Assembly (NCBI GenBank): GCA_028532985.1
Contig: JANCIK010000006.1
Coordinates: 2,046,001-2,110,000 of the forward strand
Length of the DNA stretch: 64,000 nucleotides
Reading direction: 5' to 3'
Source: Stropharia rugosoannulata
Taxonomy: Eukaryota > Basidiomycota > Agaricomycetes > Agaricales > Strophariaceae
How positions within the stretch are numbered: position 1 is the stretch's first letter; the number at the start of each line of letters is the position of its first letter. Positions 21,754 through 33,310 of this stretch are shown one piece after another. Both the position numbers and the translations under genes were made by a program. Under the pieces are notes generated by a model. It was not told the DNA's origin. It saw only the letters and a list, made by a program, of their open reading frames with translations, and did no database searches.

Positions 21754-24111
21754 ATGTCCACGTCAGTGACAAACCTTTCCAACTCTAGCGCCTATAAGGC
21801 TAGCGGCGGCTTCGAGACCTCGACTGGCACTATCTACGTCTCCAAACCCTACCGCTCCAAGACGTCGAAGAAGCTACGCGCTCTGATTACGTTCACGCCT
21901 CGAAAGTCAGTCTTTGATATCAACAATGACCGGACGTCTCAAAACGAATTTCGTGTATGCTTTCTTTTTTTGCCTAGTGACCAGACAGGTTTACATCCAT
22001 CCTATAGGGATTTTTCTCTCTCTTTTGGATATCCATCTTCATATTTACTGTCCAGTCATACGTCCGCAGTATAGAGGCCAGTGGCCGGCCGCTCAACCTA
22101 GCATTTGCAACGATGTTCTCTCAAGACGCTGTCACACTGGCTCTCAGTGACGCGTTTCTCGTTCTCAGCACTGGCATCTGTGTTCCATTCGCCCGCGCTA
22201 TGAAGAACGGTTGGATACGCTACTACTGGACAGGAGTAGTCCTGCAGCATCTATTGCAAACTACAATTTTATTCGGTGCCATATGTTGGACTTTTAATAG
22301 GTACTCCTTACCCGACACACCAACATTTCAAATCTTTGATGACTTTTCTAGGAACTGGCCATGGGTGCAATCCGGTTATTTGACATTGCACTCACTTGTG
22401 CGTCTAGTCTTATGATTTTCAATCCGCTCTTAACACTCTTATCTAGGTTATGATCATGAAGATGCACTCGTACATTACAGTGAACGGTCAACTGCAATAT
22501 GTGCAAGAACAATCAGATAAATTGAAGCAACACCTTCAAAAGGCAACAGAAGCGGTCGGAGGTTGGAACAAAGCTGTTGCTATCGCCCAAGCAAAACTAG
22601 ACGCCATGCGGACACCGTCGGAGAATTCATCGCCTCCTAACAGTTCTCATGATCACACTCCCGGAGTTGGTACGCCTGACGCCCCTGAGGGGTCGTCATC
22701 CTCGTACGTAGATGCGAAGACGGCAAACGCTTTAAGAAAACGTCTCGTCAATGTCGCGGCTCAGAATGGCACCAACTCATTAATAGGCAATGAAGATATT
22801 GGAGTTCAATCTATTTTTAAGCACTTTCCAGCTAATGGTTCAGAACCTTCGTCCATGCTCATTGTGGAAGGAGATATGACAGACGATATCCTACACCCAC
22901 TTGTTGCTCACCCTAACGCCGAAATATCTGCTATGGCCAAAGACTACTCTGAGCTCTGTAGTGAACTAGTTAGCACGGGAAAGAATCGCGTTAGATGGCC
23001 AGATACGATCACATGGAAGAACTTCGCTGTATATCAACTAATTCCAACACTCGTTTATGAACTTGAATATCCTCGAACTGACAGGTAGGTGACCTTGTTT
23101 TTACTCTTAATTCATCATTCTCATTTGCGCAGGATACGGCCCTTATATGTTTTTGAAAAAACTGTACGTGCGATCGTATGGGTATCTCGGTTCAAATAAT
23201 AATTCCTTTTTAGGTGGCTACCTTTGGCACTTTTGCTCTTCTGTATTCGGTTACAGAAAGCTTTATCTTGCCTTACACCCCGACTGCTGGCCAGTCTTTT
23301 TCCCGCTCTTTACTCGATTTAGCTTTGCCGTTTATGATTGCGTACCTCCTACTGTTCTACATAATTTTTGGTATGTTTCACCCATTCTTTTACGGCTTTG
23401 AAATCTCATATAACTGTTTAGAATGTATCTGTAACGGCTTTGCGGAGTTATCTTAGTGAGTAGTGTCATACGCTCTCCAACACTTATCGACAATCTTTCG
23501 TTTTGCAGCTTTGCCGACCGACAGTTTTATGAAGATTGGGTATGTTTTACTTGTAACTGCCGTTTTCATAGACTGACCTCCCGGCAGTGCGAACACTAGT
23601 TTACTCCCATGCTAAGCTGCAGAACTTAAACTGCAGGGTTAGGTGGAATTCAACATCATGGGATGAATTCTCGCGAAAATGGAACAAGCCTGTACACACA
23701 TTCCTGCTTAGGCATGTGTACACTGCGACCATATCCAGTTACCGCGTGTCCAAATCAACCGCGATGTTCGTAACATTCCTGCTCAGCGCCTGTGCACACG
23801 AGTTAGTCATGGCGGTTGTGACTAAAAAGATAAGGTACGCAATTTCACAAGTATGCTTATGCAAGTTTTTCCTCAAGTCGCTCTCCTTCTACTACTAGAA
23901 TGTATCTCTTTACGCTGCAGGTAACGTTCTCACTTAGCTCTGCTGCCAGCGATGGTTATCCTGAATTGCTCTGTAGCTGATTCAAATACCTCTCATCATG
24001 GTCGGCCGCATACCAGTAATTAAACAGAACAAACCTATGGGCAATGTTATATTCTGGCTTGGCCTCTACGCAGGCTTTCCCCTTCTTTGCGTTGCTTATG
24101 TCGCATATTAA
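21754..24111 (+). CDS. ARE2: Sterol O-acyltransferase (ARE1/ARE2-like, MBOAT family)
   Basis: Esterifies sterols (or diacylglycerol) with fatty acyl-CoA in the ER membrane for storage in lipid droplets. Exons give a soluble Ser/Thr/Lys N-terminus, then hydrophobic segments such as FFSLFWISIFIFTVQSYV and SDAFLVLSTGICVPFARAM. A cytosolic loop follows MKMHSYITVNGQL, then WPDTITWKNFAVYQLIPTLV, YVFEKTVATFGTFALLYSVT, FADRQFYEDW, WNSTSWDEFSRKWNKPVHTF, LSACAHELVMAVVTKK with the active-site His, and IFWLGLYAGFPLLC. About nine introns. The FYxDWWN motif is split by an intron whose canonical splice sites do not restore it (see findings), so the gene may carry a one-base error or insertion at 23538-23540. 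Confidence 0.85.
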
Positions 24112-24343
24112 TGCTCAAGCTTTTGTAAACCCGATGTGCAGGAAATGGAACACCTTCCTACATTAATCATCTATACTAACCCATATGCTAGGCCACGTAT
24201 TTAGCATTTATTTAATACCGGATCTCATTTCCTTGCTTTGCTTCTACAACATGTCTGGAGTAATAAAAAAAATATCAAGCATTCTATATTAACATACACG
24301 CATTTATGTACACGTAGAAGTTCTCGTCTCTTGAACTATTCTT

Positions 24344-26156
24344 CTACGCATATGATCGAACCTTCGAGAACCAGAATGCACGTTCATTTTTGAGAATCAC
24401 CGGGTTGACGTCGCCAGTCTCAATGTTGACCGAGTTGTAGGCCTGTATGTCCATCCTGTTCCAGCGGCCAACAGGTCGCGAACGGAGCTCTAGCGTCATT
24501 GTGAATACATAGCGCATCTGGACACCAGATGTGGGGGCCGATGCGGATGATATTTCCAGTGGTACATCATCGATATCGGGCACTGCAAAACGGCCGCTTG
24601 CGTCGACGAGATTAGATAGATGTACAGTGGTGCCCACTAATGACCATTGACCGATAAAAAGACCCTAGAACAGGAATGATAGCCGAATTTAATAGAGATA
24701 AGGAAATACATTAAAGCGTATCTGACCTTCATCCTCAACGTAGGCTTCAGAAGCGGTATAATCTCTTGCGGCGTGTGTTCTTCATTTGCCAGAAGCGAAA
24801 GTACTTGCCCGTTTGGGAAAAATCGCCTAGAATGCATATGTACTTGGATTAAGCGATTTGGCTGGCGAAATACTTACAGGTATCTGTGATATGTGACGAG
24901 ATGGGTTATCTGAAGGGCGGGTCGATCAATAAACCTGGGCAAAGAGCAGTGGCCATCGCTTACATTCACCCAGTGATTTTCACTGAGACCAGGACGACTG
25001 TATATCCCAGTACAATAGTTATGAGAGAGAATCAGGTTCGACAAAAAGATTTTCTTACGTGTAAAGGCAGGTCGCAATGTAAACACCATCTAGACGCAGT
25101 CGGGGAAATTCAATGAAGACGCGTCGAAAATCGAATGAACAGGTCTTAATGGTGTCAATTAAAACCTCTATATCAGATATTTGCGGCGGCTGATAGGTAT
25201 GATAAACGTGTGGCCTATCATGCATTAACTCGATTAGGATGCAGCGGATTCCTTTGTCTCGACTCGTACCTCCATACGCCTGAGTCTAACGTTAGCATCC
25301 TGGCTTTCTTGCAAACTCTGGCAAAGCGTTCAATGGAAGTAGCGTCTAACTTGCTAATGATTTCAACCAGCATTTCGTCAGGGACTAGGGAGAGGAACAG
25401 TGGTTGGGCTTCATTCTCCGGCCGAAACTTGACATCGTTGGGGAATTGTTCAATGATACCCGCTAAAGTTCCCGCTAAATAACCAGCCTCCGATTTTTTG
25501 GCGGACTTGGGGGTGACGGTGTGTTCAAAACTAGACGATAACTGAGTCATATCCGTAGATAAAGTCCTTTTATGAGAAGCTGCGTGTTGGTCCTTGAGAA
25601 TAGACTTGAGCATCTGCTCTCGATGGTAGGCGCGGTCTACGTTGTCGTCCTATAGCATATTTAACCTGATTATGCCTGAGAACAATGGACACCGCACAGG
25701 TAGACATACCAGTCGGAAGGCTTGTCGATAGAGGCGTAATGCCACATCCAAATCGCCGCGTTGTTCATGATCAATTGCCCTTTTGTATACCTCTAAGGCA
25801 GTCTCTAGACTTTTGGAGGCAGGAAATTGTTTCACGATACCTCCGTTCTCTAGAGCAGGATGGGAGGTGTCATATGTCCGGGGCTTTTGAGTCAACAAAG
25901 GTGCCTTTGGGTTGGATACCGAAGGTTGTTGTACGGACAACCCACTGGCGACGTCACCATCCGAAGTACGCGATGCCGCGGTAAGCAGCGTCTCTTCTAC
26001 ACGCCCCTCTTTAGAAGCTGTGGCTGTATTTAATACTTTACCTTGCCTTCGCAGTTCTGCCAGCCATTCCTGACGAAACTTGACAAGATCTGGATTTTCC
26101 TCTGCTACATCGTTGCTTGGCTTCGCTGGAGAAAAAGCTGGAGTCGATGGTGGCAT
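24344..26156 (-). CDS. F-box protein FBXO9 / Pof7 / Hrt3-like
   Basis: SCF substrate adaptor; the human FBXO9 family member targets TOR-pathway regulators. The N-terminus carries VKFRQEWLAELRRQ, then a TPR-like segment (ALEVYKRAIDHEQRGDLDVA, LRLYRQAFRLDDNVDRAYHR). The F-box is LVPDEMLVEIISKLDATSIE plus RFARVCKKARMLT. C-terminal exons give FIEFPRLRLDGVYIATCLYT, FPNGQVLSLLANEEHTPQEI, then MRYVFTMTLELRSRPVGRWN and ILKNERAFWFSKVRSYA, the conserved C-terminal half of FBXO9 proteins. At least five GT-AG introns. The order TPR-F-box-C-terminal domain is complete. Divergent from the J-protein gene across 214 bases. Confidence 0.85.
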
Positions 26157-26370
26157 TCGAGGAGAAACGAATAAGTGAATTACATGATACTAAACGGTAT
26201 ATCAGTCCCCGGCCCGGACCAATCTGCTAAGCTAGTGGTGCCTGACAATGACAGCAAAATAATTAATTAATTTGTTAACCTCATTCCACGTCCCCCGCTC
26301 ACTCCCAGTGACGACCCCACGCTTCCTACTCCGAGCTGGACTAATCTGCCCTGACGACATTTCGACGTAC
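26157..26370. promoter_or_regulatory. Divergent promoter FBXO9-like / J-protein
   Basis: Only 214 bases separate the outward start codons, so control elements are presumably shared. No clear TATA box is seen. Confidence 0.4.
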
Positions 26371-27968
26371 ATGGAGGGAAACAAGGATGAAGCTCTTCGT
26401 TCACTTTCTATCGCCCAGAAGCATTACAACAGCGATAATTATCCCTCGGCGCGCAAATTCTGTCTCAAATCCATAGCACTCTACGAGACTCCGGAAGCGA
26501 CAAAGCTTTTGACCCTGATAAATAAGGCAGCCGCGTCCTCCTCCTCCTCGACCCAGAACGATGCTTCGTCGGCGTCAGCCAGGTCTCAGACCGAAGAACA
26601 TCCTTCTGCCTCGGGACTGAAGCATCGTCAGCCGTCCAAAGCGACTAGCAATGGCACGGCTGGTGGCATGGGTGGAGAAAAGAGGGAATATACCCAAGAG
26701 CAGCTAGCAGTCGTCAAGAGGGTGCGATCATGTAAGGTCACGGAGTATTACGAGATTTTGTCAGTGAAGAAGCAATGCGACGACTCCGAAATCAAGAAAG
26801 CCTACCGAAAGGTGAGTGAACCTGCACCGCACTCGCTGGGCCGTCGACCTAATGTCATTCAAAGCTGGCTTTGGCTCTCCATCCAGACAAGAACGGTGCT
26901 CCGGGTGCTGACGAGGCATTCAAGCGTAAGTAACTCGTTTTCCGGGCTGACCTTAGGCTGACAGTGATAATTCTTTACTAGTTGTGTCCAAAGCATTCCA
27001 GGTCCTGTCAGGTAGCTAGCAAGGGCATATGGTTTAAAATTGCTTATTAACCTTTCATTTATACTAGACCCTCAAAAACGAGCGATATACGACAGCGGGA
27101 CTGACCCGGAAGATCGTACCGGCGGAATGCCCTCCCGTCATTCTGCTTTCGCCGGAAGAGGAGCGCAGTTCGACGGCGAACTGAGTCCTGAGGATCTTTT
27201 CAATATGTTCTTCGGCGGAGGTGGTGGCGGCGGCTTCGGCCCTGGTTTTGCTACGAGCTTCGGAGGAGGACCCAGTAAGCTCTACATTTGTCTCTTCTAT
27301 GTTAGTATATTAACCGAGTGTCAGCTGTCTTTACATTCGGTGGAAACGGCTTTCAACGGCAAACACATGCGCGAGGCGCTAATGGTACTCAAACTACCGA
27401 ATCACGATCTCTACTTGTCCAGCTTCTTCCTCTGCTTCTTCTATTTGGTTTTTCCCTACTGTCATCACTGCCCAATCTATTCACAACACCACCGACGCCG
27501 GACCCTCGATTTTCTTTCGCGGCCACCACAAAATACAACACGGAGATGGAAACAGGAGGATTGGGAATCCCCTACTACGTGAACAGAGTCGAATTTACCA
27601 ATCACCCAGTGATTGGCGCTGAAATGGCCAAAGAAGGGACAAAGATTGGGCGTATTTTAGAAGAGGTGGTCACGCCAGCGGACAGTTCACAAGACGGGAG
27701 CTCAACTTCAAAGACGCGAAAAGTCACCAAGGGCAAGGGCAAAAAGCGTGGACCTGCACTCAAGAAATTTGAAGATACAGTTGACCGGATATATACTCAA
27801 GACTTGTATGCTGACTGTCGGACTAATACAGACCGAAAGGAGCGAAGGAAGGAGGCAGAGGTTGGTATATTTGGTATAGGGACTGACTGGGAGAAGGTCA
27901 AGAGCATTGAGAGGGAGGTCATTCCCAGTTGTGAAGAGCTAAGGCGTCTAGGATATCACCACAGGTGA
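26371..27968 (+). CDS. ER membrane J-protein (DNAJB12/14-Hlj1 type)
   Basis: Tail-anchored Hsp70 co-chaperone of the ER membrane, acting in ER-associated degradation. MEGNKDEALRSLSIAQKHYN with SARKFCLKSIALYETPEA is the N-terminal helix pair of the DNAJB12 family. A low-complexity Ser/Ala region follows, then the J domain: TEYYEILSVKKQCDDSEIKK, intron, LALALHPDKNGAPGADEAFK containing the HPD motif, and FQVLSDPQKRAIYDSGTDPE. Next is a Gly/Phe-rich stretch and a membrane segment, SLLVQLLPLLLLFGFSLL. The C-terminal region (GIPYYVNRVEFTNHP to SCEELRRLGYHHR) fits DUF1977. A Lys-rich insertion, KVTKGKGKKRGPALKK, is near the end. Four introns; the ATG is in frame with the conserved N-terminal helix. 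Confidence 0.87.
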
Positions 27969-28170
27969 TAAACCACATACACTAACTTATTGTTGATTGC
28001 AGATTATGCTTGGATTTATATCACATAGTATAGAGGATGCCTCTGATAATGTATTAACGTTGCGGATAGGGTTGAATCCGAGGGCGTCTGGCCTGGAGTG
28101 CTCTAGAATTCTACCACGGCACACTGCCGATAGCTATCCTTCAACTGTTCTTTGTCCTAGCCGTAGCATA

Positions 28171-28465
28171 TTAGACGCTGCGAGCCTTCTCCTTCTCGAG
28201 TTGGATATAAAATTGCTCTTGGCGAGCCACTAGACAAGGCAAATTATTAGGTTGAAATGCGACGCCGGGCCCAAGAATCGGGCTTGTACTCACGAGCTTT
28301 CAAGTGGTATCCATACCTGCATATAATGTCAGCCACGAGGGAGGGCACACGAGGAAAGGGCATTTACCAGTATGCGTAGCCGCCGCTGAGACCGAGACCC
28401 AATGCGCACCCAATATCAAGCCAGAAGCGCTTCCTGAGTTTTCCAGTGATAGGTGAAATGGCCAT
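28171..28465 (-). CDS. COX9: Cytochrome c oxidase subunit VIIa (Cox9/COX7A-like), 59 residues
   Basis: Small nuclear-encoded subunit of mitochondrial complex IV with one membrane span. Three exons (28465-28368, 28316-28294, 28229-28171) total 180 bases: 59 codons plus TAA. The product starts MAISPITGKLRKRFWLDIG, then CALGLGLSGGYAYWYGYHLK (the inner-membrane helix), and ends with a charged tail, RQEQFYIQLEKEKARSV. PITGKLRKR followed by a glycine-rich span and YWYGYH is the fungal Cox9 signature. The middle exon is only 23 bases. Introns are GT-AG and both junctions restore frame. Convergent with the J-protein gene and divergent from PP2A B55. Confidence 0.85.
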
Positions 28466-28756
28466 GGTGTTTTTGTCAGAGAGGTAGTACGCGAAGGGAG
28501 ATGTCGGGTGGTGGCCAAATACCTGCAGCAGAGCAAACAATTACGTCAGCAAGGTCACGGCGGCGTCACAGGAGGCGTTGTCCTCGCATTGCACACGCCC
28601 CATCATTCTATCTTGGCTCACCTCTGCTTTCCACTGCTCCCCCCGTTCCCCACCCTCGCGTCACTACCGCACTACGTTCTCATCTGCAACCCTGCTCTGT
28701 CTCCCTCCATCTTCAAAGACACCGACTGCAACCACCGTTAATCACAACACTCATCC
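28466..28756. promoter_or_regulatory. Divergent promoter COX VIIa / PP2A B55
   Basis: 291 bases between outward start codons. The plus-strand side is C-rich, with long pyrimidine stretches just before the ATG. Two overlapping plus-strand open frames here are composition artefacts. Confidence 0.4.
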
Positions 28757-30614
28757 ATGGAAGACCCCTCAGGTTCTGGAGGCTGGCGCTTTGCCCAATG
28801 CTTTGGTGACAAGGGCGATGTTGATGATATCACAGAGGGTGAGCTCGCTGTCCTACTTTATTTAACGTGCAGTAGCTGCGTTGCTCACTCTGCTGGCCTC
28901 CACTGCGTCTTACTAATTAAACCTCGTCCTCTCAGCTGATATCATATCTACCGTTGAGTTTGACTCGACAGGAAACTATCTTGCCACGGGTGATAAAGGT
29001 GGTCGCGTGGTACTCTTTGAGCGAAATGAAATGGTTTGTTATCTATACATTCAATTCTGTCGCGCCGATGGTCCCCTTGATCCTTTTTTGTTAATTAATC
29101 CATGATCTCCTGGCTAACTCTCATGACCGCAGAAAAAAGGATGCGAGTACAAGTTTTACACGGAGTTTCAATCGCACGAGCCCGAATTCGATTATCTCAA
29201 ATCGCTGGAAATCGAGGAAAAGATTAACAAGATCAAATGGTGCAAGCGCCAGAACTCTGCCCACTTCCTTCTGTCCACGAACGGTATTGCCACCCCGCGA
29301 ACCGAAGAGATATTGAGGCTAACCTGACCCCTCATAGACAAGACTATAAAACTCTGGAAAGTTTTTGAGAAATCGCTACGGGTGGTGTCCGAGTCCAACC
29401 ATTTCGATGGCCAGCGTCCAATAGCAACCCCTTCAAGTGCCAGCCATCTACGATTGCCCCGCATGACTCAACAAGATAATATAATCGCCGCCGTCCCTCG
29501 CAAGGTGTATTCAAATGCCCATGCTTACCACATTCACTCCATCTCTGTCAACTCCGATCAAGAAACATACATTTCCGCCGACGATTTGCGTATCAACCTT
29601 TGGAATCTTAACACCAGCGACCAGAGCTTTAGTGAGTATATACTCTGCTCCATCCTGTCTAATCGCTTACAAATCCTTATTCTATTTCAATCAGACATCG
29701 TTGATATCAAACCCGTAAATATGGAGGAGTTGACAGAAGTCATCACTGCCACTGAATTCCACCCCACCCAATGTAACCTTTTTATGTACTCCAGCTCAAA
29801 GAGTAACATAAAACTGGCGGACATGCGCGATTCTGCTCTCTGTGATCGACATGCAAAGTGTATGTACATGCCCTACGTGCCACTTCGCTCCGCTCACATA
29901 CATGCACGGCAGGCTTCGAAGAGGAGGAAGATCCGACCAGTCGATCCTTCTTTTCCGAGATCATTTCATCCATCTCGGACGTGAAGTTCAGTCATGACGG
30001 TCGCTACATCCTTTCGCGTGATTATCTCTCACTGAAGATATGGGATATTAACATGGAATCGCGCCCTGTGAAGACGATTCCTATCCACGACCATCTGCGA
30101 GGCAAATTATGTGACTTGTACGAGAATGACTGTATCTTTGATAAATTCGAATGCATTTGGGGAGGCGACGACAAGTACGTATATCCTTATTTAATCCACC
30201 CAGTCCGTTCTCTTTGCACTACGTCACTGGATTCGCTTGTGCTAAACTGATCGGCCCAATTCTTCCGCAGACACGTGTTGACGGGATCCTACCACAATTA
30301 CTTCCGGATATACGACACTGATACTCTGAGCGATGTGGTGTTGCAGGCTGATAAATCGGCCTTCAAAGCCAAGAAGATTGGGGGATCTCTACCTGGACAG
30401 AAGCCGGGTATTAAGAATGGACCGAGGCCAGGAGGCCTGAGGGATGCAATGCAAGTTGAGCCACTTGACTTCAACAAGAAGATCCTACACGCGAGCTGGC
30501 ATCCTAGGGAAAATACTATTGCGGTACGTCACAATTCATGAATAATGATGAAATATTCTCATGCTTGTATAGATTGCGGCTACAAATAATCTGTTTTTGT
30601 ATAGTGCTGCTTGA
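28757..30614 (+). CDS. CDC55: Protein phosphatase 2A B55 regulatory subunit
   Basis: WD40 subunit that directs PP2A to substrates in mitotic exit, septation and stress signalling. [20 protein letters not shown] starts the protein; next come [71 protein letters not shown] and [11 protein letters not shown]. Later exons carry [79 protein letters not shown] and [20 protein letters not shown]. These are the highly conserved B55 blades. About seven GT-AG introns; the last exon is very short and ends TGA at 30612-30614. Ortholog of yeast Cdc55 and fission-yeast Pab1; naming by ortholog is inference. Confidence 0.93.
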
Positions 30615-31683
30615 AACAAATTGCTTGAGCACATCCACACAACGTTCATCATAGTCATCGTTCTCTCGCTTACTCTTTTTGTCCCTGGAACTCTACGTCT
30701 TGTGTCTGAGAGTCCGTTTCGCTGCTCTCGTGGTAGACAAACTTCTATGCATAGTGTTTGACATGGATATCAATCGGACCAAAGTGAGCCACATCTACAG
30801 CATCCTAGATCCCTTTGTTGCATGGCGGGCCGATTTACTCCTTTCATGCTTTTACAATACTGTCTTTTGGGCCGCTTTCACGAATCTATACACACCGTTC
30901 ATCTTTAATCCCTTTGTTGCATCCCCTTGCCTACTTACTTACCTTTTGTCTGCCTTCTTTGTAGTACACCTATCCTTTCTGTTGTTCGTTTCTATTCATT
31001 CTGCAATCTCCAAACCCTTGCACAACTGGCATGTACTCATTCATGATGTCTCCACTCTCATCCGCGCGACGTGTTCTTTTGTTACGCCATGAACACTTCC
31101 TCGTCTTATTTATCTGTTCCAAGGATCCATCGCTGCTGTCTTTTCTTTCATTCTCACATAATATTTTAGAGGGAGTAGAGAGACGGTAATGATTAAATAG
31201 GTGTGTAACCTTAAGTTAAATCTGCCGCTTTTTTGCTTACTTGTTGGCACGGTGGCATTGCTCTTTCAAAGCAAGCAAGCAGGTTGTGATCAAAAAGAAG
31301 ACTTAAAACGAACCACATAATGGATACAGGTGAAATAAATGGGAATTCCTTTTGTATCATAACGTACTGTATACAAATTTTTAACTTCTCGTATTCGCTG
31401 CTTCGACCTGAGATTTTTGCCTGGCTGTGTGTAAGTACATAGTAGTGCCAATGTGGGTGTCTTGACCGTGGTAATACGCAGTCGGTAACTCGTTCGGATG
31501 TCTCCGCACAAATAAAGTGTAACCGTCCTCTTCGGTTGGACCTTGTTTAATGGTCAGGACTTATAACTCAAGTAGCGACATCAGGCTTTGAGCCCACATC
31601 TATCTACACCGTCCCAGTCCTTTGTACAAATTTCTCTGAACCGAGAATTACCAACAGAAAGTCAGCAAAGCAATACAACAATC
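30615..31683. other. Intergenic, about 1.07 kb
   Basis: 3' flank of PP2A B55 and upstream region of RED/IK. It contains a plus-strand open frame (30679-31092) with hydrophobic stretches, but no ATG at its start, splice support or similarity I recognise, so it is read as untranslated sequence. Confidence 0.4.
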
Positions 31684-33227
31684 ATGGACCAGGTCAGTAC
31701 TTAACTCCAACTCGTCATAACATAACCAGTGTAATACTTACTGCTCATTACAGGAATCATTTCGGAAGATTTTAAATACGTCACGTACGAGTACTTCTGC
31801 TGTTCTTGGGGGCGGATCGCGTGCGCGGATATCTCTCGCCCCTCCCCCGCCCAAAAGGTAGGTCTATATAGACCTTCTGTGTTTAAGCAGGCTCTTAACC
31901 AGAACGAAGCAAGACTATCGATGCATCGCATCCAGCATTCAAACCACGCACGGTAAAGAAGACCAAGGACCCTAAATACCGGGACCGCGCGTCAGAACGC
32001 CGCGGGGGCGACGGGAACGATTACGCCCACGTCGAGGCTGTACTTGACGAGTTCGAGAAGAGGAATGCTAGCACAGACAAGGCAACGGTAAGTTATATTT
32101 CTACATGTCTACATGATGTCTTACTTGTGATGGTTCGATAGCTGGAAGCACAACGGAAGTATCTTGGAGGAGATGCAGAACACTCCATCCTTGTCAAGGG
32201 TCTTGATTTCGCTCTGCTGGAGCAAAACAAAGCGCGTTCGGTGCTGACTAACGAAGATGTCGATGCCTTGGACCAAGCGTATAAAGAGGCGTCAAGTCAT
32301 GAACCAGTTGTCCCCAAGAAACGCACACGAGAAGATATCCTTGCAGAATTGAAGAAGTCAAGAGAAGGGGGCGCTGCAAGAAAGAATGACAGATTAGGCC
32401 AAAGTGCCGAAGAAGAAACTCGATTGTTGGAAGAAGCTAAGCAAAAAGGGAAGTTCAAACCGATAGGATTTAAGCCTATAGGTTCTGCAAATGACAAGAA
32501 GAAACGCACGAGTACCACTGAGGGTGGCGGGCAGAAGAAGAAGAAGAAACTAAAAGCCGAGAACGGAACTGCTGCTGTTAAAATTACAAACGCAAGCACA
32601 TCGCTATTAACGACGCCAGCTCCATCTACACCGATTCCAGAGGAACCTGAAGCGCCGGTTGATGATGATTTTGACATATTTGCTGATGCTGGAGACTATA
32701 AACCCTTAGACCTTGACGAAGGTGAAGACGACGATGAACGAAAATCTACAGGTGAAGGCCTACCGGAAGCTTCATCTTCAATATCCGGAACACGTTGGAT
32801 AGCCAATAACGATACGGATCCTCAGGAAGAACGACCTGAGGTTTCACTACCAGCATCAACTGCTGTTCGATCAGAGTCACCACATGGGGTTCCCTCTGGC
32901 GTTGATGAAGAGGACATGGAGGATAAGCAGCCCCAGCGTTTAGTTCCACTATTTAGCTCAGCTTTGCCCTCAATCAAAGACTTACTTGCAGCGGACAAAG
33001 CAGCTGGGTCACATAAGAGAAGGAAGGATAAGAAGAAGGCGCCTGCCGGGAATGACAATGAGGAATCCAAGAAAAGGAGCTTGGAAAGTAAAGTTGATAG
33101 GGATTATAAAAGGTCAGGACTTACTTCACATTATTTACTTTATAACCTGGTAATTCAAGCTTGTTACCTAACTAGATTGAAGACATACACAGACAAAAAA
33201 GCTGCTTCATTAGATAATGGCGGTTGA
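31684..33227 (+). CDS. RED/IK-like spliceosomal protein
   Basis: RED (IK) is a component of the B-complex spliceosome, partnering SMU1 in metazoa. A three-codon first exon (ATG GAC CAG) precedes ESFRKILNTSRTS. Further exons give a proline run, then HPAFKPRTVKKTKDPKYRDR with ASERRGG, and KYLGGDAEHSILVKGLDFAL with LEQNKARS, the diagnostic RED N-terminal block. The middle is Lys-rich and disordered, with a repeated FKPIG; a long acidic region follows. The C-terminus is spliced to VDRDYK and RLKTYTDKKAASLDNGG, lacking the RED dipeptide array of animals. Stop at 33225-33227. Convergent with ZW10 at 84 bases. Confidence 0.8.
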
Positions 33228-33310
33228 ATTGGCTTTATTAGTTTTAAAGGTGTACATATTGAGTTGATAATTATATTAACTAATAAAACCAGCTAAGTAC
33301 GAGAGACAGG

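Noticed and set aside
30679..31092. Hydrophobic 137-codon open frame after PP2A B55
   Set aside because: It does not begin with ATG, follows directly on the stop of a complete gene, and looks like pyrimidine-rich untranslated sequence.
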